Of a stretch of DNA of 7,326 bases, positions 1-5,631 are shown in pieces. Below the pieces are notes generated by a model. That model was not told where the DNA came from. It saw nothing but the letters and a program-made list of their open reading frames with translations, and did no database searches. Position numbers and translations under genes: made by a program. The stretch spans positions 1-7,326 of the forward strand of contig SLNM01000356.1 in assembly GCA_007133055.1 (NCBI GenBank), in the 5' to 3' direction. The stretch's first letter is position 1. Every line of letters begins with the position of its first letter. The stretch comes from Lentisphaeria bacterium. Its GTDB lineage: Bacteria > Verrucomicrobiota > Lentisphaeria > Oligosphaerales > PUNB01.

Positions 1-96
1 CAGGGATTTATGAGCGCAGCGCAGGCAACGTTCTGGACAAGGTTCAAAACAACCCGAATTCGTAGCTTCAGCCCGTTTCGCAATCAAAGTGATCGA

Positions 97-164
97 GATT
101 AGGGCGAAAGATTAGGGGAAATCCGCACAACCTTTGTCTTTTGCCTTAATCTTTCACCTTAATC
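97..164. repeat. Imperfect inverted repeat, 21-bp arms
   Basis: The arms at 97-117 and 144-164 match at 18 of 21 positions when one is reverse-complemented, around a 26-bp spacer. Each arm itself contains GATTA twice. Read as + strand RNA, two of the three mismatches become G-U pairs, so a stable stem is expected. No T-run follows the stem, so it is not a standard intrinsic terminator. It resembles the dispersed palindromic repeats common in intergenic DNA of environmental bacteria. This is inference, since copy number cannot be seen here. Confidence 0.6.
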
Positions 165-176
165 GAGATAGGAAGG

Positions 177-197
177 CCGGTCGACGCTTACGGCGAC
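177..197. repeat. Short block repeated upstream of GH95
   Basis: CCGGTCGACGC, two variable bases, then ACGGCGAC recurs at 2885-2905 with 19 of 21 positions identical. At 2885-2905 the block directly adjoins the promoter-like module. Here it is separated from the module by an extra 137 bp. The ACGGCGACCTG sequence of the downstream copy also appears inverted at 269-279, so the block seems to belong to a palindromic repeat family. Confidence 0.5.
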
Positions 198-247
198 GAC
201 TGCGGACTACGATTCGAGCGTACCCGATCATCCATCGTGGTCGCCTG

Positions 248-272
248 CCTGTGCGTACCTTACGCAGACAGG
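248..272. repeat. Hairpin in the regulator upstream region
   Basis: CCTGTGCGTA (248-257) pairs with TACGCA and CAGG (261-272) through ten base pairs, with a three-base loop and a two-base bulge at 267-268. It lies within the 137 bp that are present here but absent from the matching position upstream of GH95. There is no T-run, so it is a palindromic repeat unit and not a terminator. Confidence 0.5.
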
Positions 273-331
273 TCGCCGTAGTCGTGAACCGAAACTGGGG
301 GCACTTTGCACCTGTGACTGACGCATTACAT

Positions 332-390
332 GTCCTGGCTTGTCGTATCTGGAATCGCATGCAATAGTGATTATAGTAATCCTGAAGACA
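332..390 (+). promoter_or_regulatory. Promoter-like module, copy 1 (regulator gene)
   Basis: This 59-bp segment matches 2903-2961 at 50 of 59 positions without a gap, and both copies lie upstream of a + strand gene start. A candidate -10 TATAGT (372-377) lies 17 bp after a poor -35 CTGGAA (349-354), and both hexamers and the spacing are identical in the two copies. Weak -35 boxes are typical of activator-dependent promoters such as those used by AraC-family proteins. Transcription would begin near 384, giving a leader of about 45 nt for the regulator. Autoregulation by the regulator is inferred. The alternative is that the module is simply part of a dispersed repeat, as the neighbouring block at 177-197 appears to be. 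Confidence 0.5.
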
Positions 391-400
391 AGTGCTTTTA

Positions 401-424
401 GTATGGGGTTTCGTATGGGGTTTC
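401..424 (+). repeat. Perfect 12-bp tandem duplication
   Basis: GTATGGGGTTTC occurs twice back to back at 401-412 and 413-424, ending four bases before the regulator ATG at 429. The GGGG at 417-420 is the only purine run near the start and may serve as a weak ribosome binding site, so the duplication falls in the translation-initiation region. The ATGs inside the two units (403 and 415) are out of frame with the gene. Confidence 0.8.
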
Positions 425-428
425 TGAT

Positions 429-1286
429 ATGAACATCGACAATCATAATCGCAATTTGGTGATCGGAAGCTATTTGCCGGATGCCTTGTGGGAAAACGGC
501 GGCGACGAGAGAGACGGCGAGTTGCTGACTACATTGTATATCGAGCGGTATGCGGGGCCGCGCAAGAAGGAGGCCTTGCGGGCTCATGATTTCTGGGAAC
601 TGACCTATGTTATGGGTGGCGAAGGGTATGTGGTGTCGCAGCATGGCGAGGTGTTCCTTGCCGCGGGCGACGGAATTCTCCTGCCGCCGCGCTATCGCCA
701 TTTCGAACGGCTTGGCCCGCATCAATTCGATACCTTGTGGCTGGGCATCCGCGGGGATCTGGCAGCGCATCTTGGGTTGGCAAAGAAAGCCTTGCGACTG
801 GCCAACGGGCACACTCTAAATCAATGGGCCGAGCAGATTTGGCTGTGGCGGCAGCGCGAGACCGGGCCGATCGGCCGGGAATTGGATGCGCTGACGGAAT
901 TTTTTGTCCGCGCCTTTGTCCGAATGGCATCTCAAGGCGACAGTATTCGCGGCAAGCCATGGCTTAACCAGGTGCGGGACTATATTGACAAGCATATATC
1001 GGAGGACTTGGCGGTGGAGGATATGGCGGCCGCTTTCTCTTGCAGCGCCGGCCATTTCCATCGCCTTTTTCGTCAGCTCAGCGGCGAAACCCCTTTGCAA
1101 TACATGACGCGACACCGCCTGGAGGTCGCACTGCTGTATTTGCGGCGCAGCAGCCTGACGATTCGCGAGATTGCCGAAAAAGTCGGCTTCAGCGATCCCT
1201 TGTACTTCAGCCGCGTTTTTCACCGTCGTTTTGGTTGCCCGCCCTCGAAGGCCGCCAGTCTCGACGAGGGGCGCTATACAGAATAG
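429..1286 (+). CDS. AraC-family transcriptional regulator
   Basis: This 285-residue protein has the classic two-part AraC layout. Residues about 50-110 look like the cupin-type sugar-sensing domain (WELTYVMGGEGYVV, then AAGDGILLPPRYRH with the usual Gly/Pro turn before a conserved His). Residues about 180-272 are the DNA-binding domain with two helix-turn-helix units. The first is at about 194-216 (LAVEDMAAAFSCSAGHFHRLF). The second is at about 244-266 (TIREIAEKVGFSDPLYFSRVF), followed by the signature RRFGCPPS. Length is normal for the family. The ATG at 429 is used because no in-frame upstream start is supported. The effector is unknown, and a sugar from the downstream arabinose/GH95 pathway is inferred from context and from the shared promoter-like module. 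The gene is transcribed alone, converges on the ATPase gene and is separated by it from the operon it probably controls. Confidence 0.92.
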   Translation: MNIDNHNRNLVIGSYLPDALWENGGDERDGELLTTLYIERYAGPRKKEALRAHDFWELTYVMGGEGYVVSQHGEVFLAAGDGILLPPRYRHFERLGPHQFDTLWLGIRGDLAAHLGLAKKALRLANGHTLNQWAEQIWLWRQRETGPIGRELDALTEFFVRAFVRMASQGDSIRGKPWLNQVRDYIDKHISEDLAVEDMAAAFSCSAGHFHRLFRQLSGETPLQYMTRHRLEVALLYLRRSSLTIREIAEKVGFSDPLYFSRVFHRRFGCPPSKAASLDEGRYTE

Positions 1287-1291
1287 TATTT

Positions 1292-1366
1292 GAACCACTA
1301 ATCAACACGAATGCACGTGAATGGGGCGGCATAAAATTCGTGTCCATTGGCGTCCATTCGTGGTTC
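1292..1366. repeat. 75-bp inverted repeat after the regulator gene
   Basis: The arms at 1292-1322 and 1336-1366 match at 23 of 31 positions in reverse complement, with a 13-bp loop. They begin with GAACCAC and end with GTGGTTC. The right arm is built from near-repeated 10-mers (ATTCGTGTCC, ATTGGCGTCC, then ATTCGTGG). The repeat starts five bases after the regulator stop codon. There is no T-run, so it is not a typical terminator, although the stem could protect the 3' end of the mRNA. The sequence style resembles abundant intergenic repeats I associate with PVC-group genomes, but copy number must be checked. Confidence 0.7.
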
Positions 1367-1591
1367 CTGCCTCCGCCCCCTGCCGTGGCGGGCAGGCGCG
1401 AACGGACGACGATTAATTGCTGGAGCCGTCCGGCCTCGGACGGTAATTGTTAACGGCGGAGGCCCGCAGTCTCCAGAAGGCCCGCTGGAATTCCCGAATC
1501 CTGTCCGTCGTGCTAACAAAAGCGTCAAATTTAATCAGGACTTGACACTCATGCCCCTTGTGGTATTTGTCAACATATCAAGTAGACCTTT
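1367..1591. other. Convergent gap with two small hairpins
   Basis: No gene is supported in this stretch between the regulator and the 3' end of the ATPase gene. It contains a hairpin at 1379-1396 (CCTGCC/GGCAGG) and a perfect 7-bp hairpin at 1426-1443 (CCGTCCG, loop GCCT, CGGACGG). Neither is followed by a T-run. A TTGACA (1542-1547) faces its inverted copy TGTCAA (1569-1574), but no good -10 lies at the right distance for a promoter. Short + strand frames cross the region and resemble no known protein. Confidence 0.55.
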
Positions 1592-2725
1592 TCATGTCAG
1601 CAAAAAGTCATCGTAGTTATCCGCAGTCACCACTCCGGTTTTCGCCTCGGGATAGGCACGGGTAAAAGCAATCGGAATCTTCACCTTTGCGGCGGGGTTG
1701 AGTTTGAACTCCCATGCTGACAATCGGTCGGATTCCTCTTCAAGATAGTCGATTTCACTTTGTTCAGTCGTCCGCCAGAAGAAGCGGCGCGGTGGGAAAG
1801 GTCGGTTGCAATGATTTTTGAACCGCTCAAGAATCAAATAGTTCTCCCACAGAGCGCCCGTGTCCGTGCGGGCTTTTATGGATGTGAAATTCCCTAGAAC
1901 AGCATTGCGAACGCCAAGGTCAAAGAAGTAGATTTTTCGGCTTTTTTTGATCTCGTTTCGAGCGTTGCGGCTGAATGCGGGAAGGGCAAACAGAACAAAG
2001 GACTTTTCGAGCAGATCAAGGTATCGGTCGACTGTCTTGTTGTCCGCTCCGGTAAGCGTCGCCAACTCGGCGCTCCTGACTTCGCTGCCGAGCTGGAGAG
2101 CCACGGCCCGAACCAGCTTGTCGAGCAACGAAGGTTTCTTGATGCCGTCGAGCATCAGGAGATCTTTGTACAGATAGCTGCCGGCCAGGGAACTTAACAG
2201 AGGCTGTTCATCGCCGGGATGATTGACAATGTCCGGGTATGAACCAAATAGCAGACGCTGCTCCCGTGACCGCTTTTCTTCCAGCAAACCATGGTGGGCG
2301 CACATTTCGAAAAATGAAAGGGGCAACAGTTGGAACTCGAACTTTCGCCCCGTCAGCGGCTCCGCCGTCCGGCTGGCAAGATCAAACGATGAAGAGCCGG
2401 AAGCGAGCACCTGCACATCCGCCAATTCATCAACGAGCAATTTGATGGCCAGCCCGATGCCTTCGATCCGTTGCGCCTCGTCGATTACCACAATTCGCTT
2501 TCGACCGATTATGGCTTTCCATTTGGTTGACGTGATGTTTTCAATTTCACTGCGAATGTCGGGGCTGTCGCCATTGAGCCAAAGCACGGTGTCGCCATGC
2601 GGACGAACCAGGTGCCTAAGCATGGTTGTCTTGCCGCTCTGCCGTGGACCGTAGATAATGATGGCCTTGCCTTGACAAAGCCTGGAGTTGATTTCCGATT
2701 CAATTTTTCGGGGAATGTAATCCAT
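1592..2725 (-). CDS. AAA-family ATPase with DUF4143 C-terminal domain (COG1373)
   Basis: This 377-residue protein has an N-terminal P-loop ATPase domain. Walker A is GPRQSGKT at 26-33, Walker B is IVVIDEAQR at 78-86, and LASGSSSFDL at about 107-116 is the sensor-1 type segment. Next come the family landmarks LTGRKFEFQLLPLSFFE (124-140) and GSYPDIV (161-167), and a winged-helix-like stretch around 200-245. The C-terminal DUF4143 part shows ALWENYLILE (291-300), SEIDYLEE (323-330) and WEFK (338-341), where D326, E339 and K341 fit a PD-(D/E)XK nuclease-like core. The cellular role of the family is not established. The genes are often solitary, scattered and accessory. The ATG at 2725 is preceded by AAGGGG five bases upstream. 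The gene runs opposite to all others here and has no functional link to sugar use, so it is probably an insertion between the regulator and its operon. Its base composition looks less GC-rich than the GH95 gene (judged by eye). Confidence 0.9.
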   Translation of the reverse strand: MDYIPRKIESEINSRLCQGKAIIIYGPRQSGKTTMLRHLVRPHGDTVLWLNGDSPDIRSEIENITSTKWKAIIGRKRIVVIDEAQRIEGIGLAIKLLVDELADVQVLASGSSSFDLASRTAEPLTGRKFEFQLLPLSFFEMCAHHGLLEEKRSREQRLLFGSYPDIVNHPGDEQPLLSSLAGSYLYKDLLMLDGIKKPSLLDKLVRAVALQLGSEVRSAELATLTGADNKTVDRYLDLLEKSFVLFALPAFSRNARNEIKKSRKIYFFDLGVRNAVLGNFTSIKARTDTGALWENYLILERFKNHCNRPFPPRRFFWRTTEQSEIDYLEEESDRLSAWEFKLNPAAKVKIPIAFTRAYPEAKTGVVTADNYDDFLLT

Positions 2726-2776
2726 GAAAACCCCTTGATTATTGGATTTGATGCTAAAATAATGGGGTTTTCAAGG
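2722..2776 (-). promoter_or_regulatory. Palindrome covering the ATPase start site
   Basis: GAAAACCCC plus ATTATT (2726-2734 and 2738-2743, with a TTG bulge) pairs with AATAATGGGGTTTTC (2758-2772) through 15 perfect base pairs around a 14-bp loop. Pairing extends outward with one mismatch to include the start codon (2723-2725). On the - strand the downstream arm holds the AAGGGG ribosome binding site. In RNA the stem would hide the ribosome binding site and ATG. In DNA it could be an operator for the ATPase or another regulator. Confidence 0.6.
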
Positions 2777-2783
2777 ATTGCAA
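2756..2783 (-). promoter_or_regulatory. Possible ATPase gene promoter
   Basis: On the - strand, TTGCAA (2778-2783) is followed after 16 bp by TATTTT (2756-2761). Each matches the consensus at four of six positions. If this promoter is used, transcription starts near 2749, inside the palindrome loop. The RNA would then lack the upstream arm, and the palindrome would act as an operator and not as an RNA hairpin. The assignment is weak. Confidence 0.25.
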
Positions 2784-2902
2784 GGAGTGTCGGGGTGATC
2801 AGGAGCAAAGAAGGCCGAGGAAGGCTTGGTCACGCCAGGACTGTCGATTGTTCTCGCTCATAAAAATGTGAAACAAAAAAATAACCGGTCGACGCGAACG
2901 GC
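2777..2902. other. Gap between divergent ATPase and GH95 genes
   Basis: No gene is supported. The stretch includes an AT-rich patch at about 2858-2884 and the repeated block CCGGTCGACGC with ACGGCGAC (2885-2905), which matches 177-197 and leads directly into the second promoter-like module. Confidence 0.4.
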
Positions 2903-2961
2903 GACCTGCCTTGCCGTATCTGGAATCACATAGGATAGTGATTATAGTAACCTTGAAGACA
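2903..2961 (+). promoter_or_regulatory. Promoter-like module, copy 2 (GH95-araBD operon)
   Basis: This is the second copy of the 59-bp segment found at 332-390. It carries the same CTGGAA (2920-2925), 17-bp spacer and TATAGT (2943-2948). Differences cluster in the spacer and the edges, while GTATCTGGAATC and ATAGTGATTATAGTAA are unchanged. Transcription would begin near 2955, giving the GH95 mRNA a leader of about 225 nt compared with about 45 nt for the regulator. Joint control of both genes by the AraC-type regulator is inferred. Confidence 0.5.
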
Positions 2962-3031
2962 GGCATTTTCCACATGAGTATGAGTATTCTGACGTGATCA
3001 TGAACCAACGTAAACAGCAGGCAGACGCAAA

Positions 3032-3160
3032 GAGAATTGCGAAATGTGCGAATCGAGCCAATTGTAGGTTGGGAATCTGTCCCGACCAGGCTCGATTCGC
3101 TTGGGCGAGACGGATTCACGCCCTACGAAATCTGCATTTCGCTATTCCCTGAGAATTGCG
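3032..3160. repeat. Composite palindromic element bounded by a 10-bp direct repeat
   Basis: GAGAATTGCG occurs exactly at 3032-3041 and 3151-3160. Between the copies are nested inverted repeats. GCGAAATG (3039-3046) faces CATTTCGC (3135-3142). A perfect 12-bp arm GCGAATCGAGCC (3048-3059) faces GGCTCGATTCGC (3089-3100). Within it GGTTGGGA (3068-3075) faces TCCCGACC (3081-3088) around a 5-base loop. GGGCG (3103-3107) also faces CGCCC (3119-3123). The arrangement looks like a small non-coding mobile or REP-like unit with a target duplication. The terminal repeats do not sit exactly against the direct repeats, so this stays tentative. Confidence 0.5.
3048..3100 (+). promoter_or_regulatory. Strong hairpin in the GH95 leader
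   Basis: The stem has 12 perfect base pairs, an internal loop (AATTGTA opposite A), then 8 pairs including one G-T wobble and a 5-base loop ATCTG. No T-run follows, so it is not an intrinsic terminator. In RNA it would be the dominant structure of the long GH95 leader and could affect mRNA stability or translation. It matches no riboswitch class I can name. Confidence 0.5.
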
Positions 3161-3170
3161 GAATAGGAGA
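3126..3170 (+). promoter_or_regulatory. Two small hairpins and the GH95 ribosome binding site
   Basis: CGAAAT (3126-3131) and ATTTCG (3136-3141) form a 6-bp hairpin. It is followed directly by CTATTCC (3142-3148) and GGAATAG (3160-3166), a perfect 7-bp stem whose end overlaps the ribosome binding site AGGAGA (3165-3170). This site is nine bases before ATG 3180 but only three before TTG 3174, so it decides the start in favour of ATG 3180. Confidence 0.55.
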
Positions 3171-3179
3171 TGATTGAGT

Positions 3180-5567
3180 ATGTCTACATTCGCCTTGGAC
3201 CCACGGCACTGTTTATGGTATGATTCTCCGGCCCGCGACTGGGAGGAGGCGCTGCCGCTGGGCAATGGTTCTCTTGGCGCCATGGTTTTTGGTGATCCTG
3301 TCTGCGAACGATTGCAGTTGAACGAGGATACTCTATGGTCGGGATTGCCCGGCGCCAATGAGCGGGGTGAATTCCGGGCGGAGCTTTGGCCGGAAGTGCG
3401 GCGTTTGATCGAGCAGAGGAAGTTTGCCGAGGCCTCCCGCCAGGCCACCGCCATGTGCGGTCGCAACGATACTCAGTCATATCAGCCGGCGGGGGATTTG
3501 CGCCTGCATTTTTTTCGGACGGAAGGGGCGGAAGTTAAATCCTACCGACGCTGGCTTGATCTTGACGGCGCGATGGTTTCCAGTCAGTTCGAACTGCCTT
3601 CCGGGCAGCATCGTCGGAGCACTCTGATTTCGGCGCCGGACCAAGTGCTTGCCATGCGCATTGAACAGGAGGGTGGTGACAAGCTCGATTTTGCCCTTGA
3701 ACTTGACTCGCCGCTTGTCCATCGGGTTCAATCCGGACATGATTGTCTGGTTCTGACCGGCCATTGCCCGTACTGCAATCATGGTCGCGGCGAAGATCGC
3801 ATTGTATGGCATCACGATGGGCGTACCGGGATGGCCTATCGAATTCAACTGACCTGGCACTGCGAGCCGGCGACTGCTCAGGTGCTGGGGGAGCAGGGGC
3901 GAATACGCATCGTCGGAGCCCGCCAGGCGGATGTGTTTTTGACCATCGCCACCAGTTTCAGAGGCTTCACACAGGAACCGGATGTCTCGGATCAGGAGCT
4001 GGCAAGGGTTTGCGAGGAGCGTTTGCAAAAGGCGCGTCAACGCGGCTGGGATGCTTTACAAACCGCCCATCAGTCTGACCACCGGGCTCTGTACCATCGT
4101 GTTTCACTTGACCTGGAGCAGCCGGACGCGCGGGAAAAATTGCCGACCGACCAGCGCATCAGGCAGTGTCGCGGGGCGGAGAGCGATCCCGGGCTGGTGT
4201 GTCTTCTTTTCAATTATGGTCGCTATCTGTTGATTGCCGGTTCGCGACCCGGCACCCAGGCTGCCCATTTGCAAGGGATTTGGAATCATCTGCTCAACCC
4301 TCCATGGCGCTGCAACTACACCACCAACATCAACCTCGAAATGAACTACTGGCCGGTCGAAACGGCTGGTCTTGAACCGTGCGGCGAGCCGCTGTTCCGG
4401 CTGATAGCCGAGCTGGCGCAGGCCGGTCGGGAAGTGGCCCGACGGCTCTATGGCGCCGCCGGATGGTGCTGCCACCATAACACTGACCTTTGGCGTTTTA
4501 CCCTGCCTGCGGGCGGTGACGCCCGTCATGCCATGTGGCCGGTTGGCGGAGCCTGGCTGTGCCGGCATTTGTGGGAGCGCTGGCAGTTCAAGCCGGATCA
4601 GGAATATCTGCGGCAGACAGCCTGGCCTCTGATGCGGGGAGCCGCTCTTTTTCTGCTCGACTTACTGGTCGAGGACAAGGATGGCAGGCTGACCACCAGC
4701 CCTTCGAGTTCGCCGGAAAACGCCTTCCTCGACCCGTCCTCCCAGGAGCCGGCAACCGTTTGTCAGGGCAGTGCCATGGACCTGTCATTGGTACGGGAGC
4801 TGTTCGAGAACTGCCTGGCTGCCGTGGCCGCCTGCAAGCTTGCTGACGAAGAAGAATTAGTGGCGCGGCTCGAGGTGGCGCTGTCTCGTCTGGCGGTGCA
4901 TCAAGTTGGCAGCCGGGGGCAGTTGCTGGAATTTGGCGAGGAGTTCGCCGAGCCGGAACCACGCCACCGGCATGTGTCGCACCTGTACGGAGTATATCCG
5001 GGTGAAGAGTTCACGCCCGATCGCAATCCAGCACTCTTCAATGCCGCCCGGGTTTCGCTGGATCATCGCGGCGACCAAAGCACAGGCTGGTCCATGGCCT
5101 GGCGCGTGGCTCTGTGGGCTCGTCTGCTGGACGGCGACCGGGCTTTGCGGGTAATGAACGAGCTGCTGACCTGGGTGGCGCCGGAAGGACGACGCAGGCA
5201 AGGTGGTGGTGGCGGCGGCGGGTTGTACAGCAACATGTTTGACGCTCACCCGCCGTTCCAGATCGACGGTAACTTCGGGGTGGTTGCCGGCATAGTGGAA
5301 ATGTTGCTGCAGAGTCATCGTCGTCAGGACGGGCGTCTGGTTCTCGACCTGCTGCCCGCACTGCCTGCGGCCTGGGGGCAGGGGAGGGTGGCAGGCTTGC
5401 GTGCGCGCGGTGGCTTTCAGGTGCGGATGCAGTGGCAGGATGGCCGCTTGCATCAAGCCGCGATTCAATCTCGCAATCCGGAGAGCGAGCCGCCCCTGGT
5501 CAGGTATCAAAACCGGTTTCCGCCTCTTCGTTTGGAGCGGGCCGGGTACTGGCGTGTCGAGCTTTGA
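3180..5567 (+). CDS. GH95 alpha-L-fucosidase / alpha-L-galactosidase, cytoplasmic
   Basis: This 795-residue enzyme is an inverting exo-glycosidase removing terminal alpha-L-fucose or alpha-L-galactose. The order is that of GH95: an N-terminal beta domain (about 1-260, with [14 protein letters not shown] and LNEDTLWSG), an (alpha/alpha)6 barrel (about 300-700) and a short C-terminal beta domain. Conserved segments are [49 protein letters not shown] and [11 protein letters not shown]. By homology with the Bifidobacterium enzyme AfcA, N383 and N385 bind and activate water, E513 is the general acid, and D696 supports the Asn residues. T381, two residues before N383, replaces the His of fucosidases such as AfcA. 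As I recall, Thr at this site accompanies alpha-L-galactosidase activity. No signal peptide is visible, so the substrate is probably an imported oligosaccharide. A run of seven glycines (675-681) precedes the D696 segment. The gene is 64 bp from araB and probably shares its transcript. Confidence 0.92.
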   Translation: MSTFALDPRHCLWYDSPARDWEEALPLGNGSLGAMVFGDPVCERLQLNEDTLWSGLPGANERGEFRAELWPEVRRLIEQRKFAEASRQATAMCGRNDTQSYQPAGDLRLHFFRTEGAEVKSYRRWLDLDGAMVSSQFELPSGQHRRSTLISAPDQVLAMRIEQEGGDKLDFALELDSPLVHRVQSGHDCLVLTGHCPYCNHGRGEDRIVWHHDGRTGMAYRIQLTWHCEPATAQVLGEQGRIRIVGARQADVFLTIATSFRGFTQEPDVSDQELARVCEERLQKARQRGWDALQTAHQSDHRALYHRVSLDLEQPDAREKLPTDQRIRQCRGAESDPGLVCLLFNYGRYLLIAGSRPGTQAAHLQGIWNHLLNPPWRCNYTTNINLEMNYWPVETAGLEPCGEPLFRLIAELAQAGREVARRLYGAAGWCCHHNTDLWRFTLPAGGDARHAMWPVGGAWLCRHLWERWQFKPDQEYLRQTAWPLMRGAALFLLDLLVEDKDGRLTTSPSSSPENAFLDPSSQEPATVCQGSAMDLSLVRELFENCLAAVAACKLADEEELVARLEVALSRLAVHQVGSRGQLLEFGEEFAEPEPRHRHVSHLYGVYPGEEFTPDRNPALFNAARVSLDHRGDQSTGWSMAWRVALWARLLDGDRALRVMNELLTWVAPEGRRRQGGGGGGGLYSNMFDAHPPFQIDGNFGVVAGIVEMLLQSHRRQDGRLVLDLLPALPAAWGQGRVAGLRARGGFQVRMQWQDGRLHQAAIQSRNPESEPPLVRYQNRFPPLRLERAGYWRVEL

Positions 5568-5616
5568 GGATTTGGATGTATGTTCGAGTGGGAAAATATC
5601 AATCCGCTCAAGTCAA

Positions 5617-5622
5617 AAGGAG
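5617..5622 (+). promoter_or_regulatory. Ribosome binding site of araB
   Basis: AAGGAG lies nine bases before ATG 5632. It fixes the araB start there. The reading frame is open from far upstream, inside the GH95 gene, but that extension shows no ribulokinase similarity. Confidence 0.8.
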
Positions 5623-5631
5623 TATATTATC

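Noticed and set aside
1..102. Open frame from the window edge to TAG at 100-102, possibly the end of an upstream gene
   Set aside because: The 33 residues resemble nothing I recognise, and the stop lies within the inverted repeat. There is not enough sequence to call a gene.
134..367. 77-codon + strand frame upstream of the regulator
   Set aside because: Its Arg-rich translation arises from palindromic repeat DNA, there is no ribosome binding site, and it overlaps the promoter-like module.
1426..1443. Perfect 7-bp hairpin as a terminator
   Set aside because: It has no T-run on either strand and lies well beyond the regulator's stop codon.
1542..1574. TTGACA...TGTCAA as a promoter or operator
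   Set aside because: There is no convincing -10 at 16-18 bp and no gene start downstream on the + strand. A 6-bp inverted pair may be chance.
2974..2997. Seven-codon leader frame (MSMSILT) after the GH95 promoter module
   Set aside because: There is no ribosome binding site, and no run of regulatory codons. The similarity to the GH95 start is probably chance.
3000..3152. 50-codon frame in the GH95 leader
   Set aside because: It lacks a ribosome binding site and runs through the palindromic element, so it is more likely repeat DNA than a gene.
3174..3179. TTG start two codons before the GH95 ATG
   Set aside because: It is only three bases from the AGGAGA site, whereas ATG 3180 is at the normal spacing of nine.
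5401..5631. N-terminal extension of the araB frame
   Set aside because: It overlaps the GH95 gene out of frame and has no kinase similarity. The ribosome binding site and family alignment place the start at 5632.
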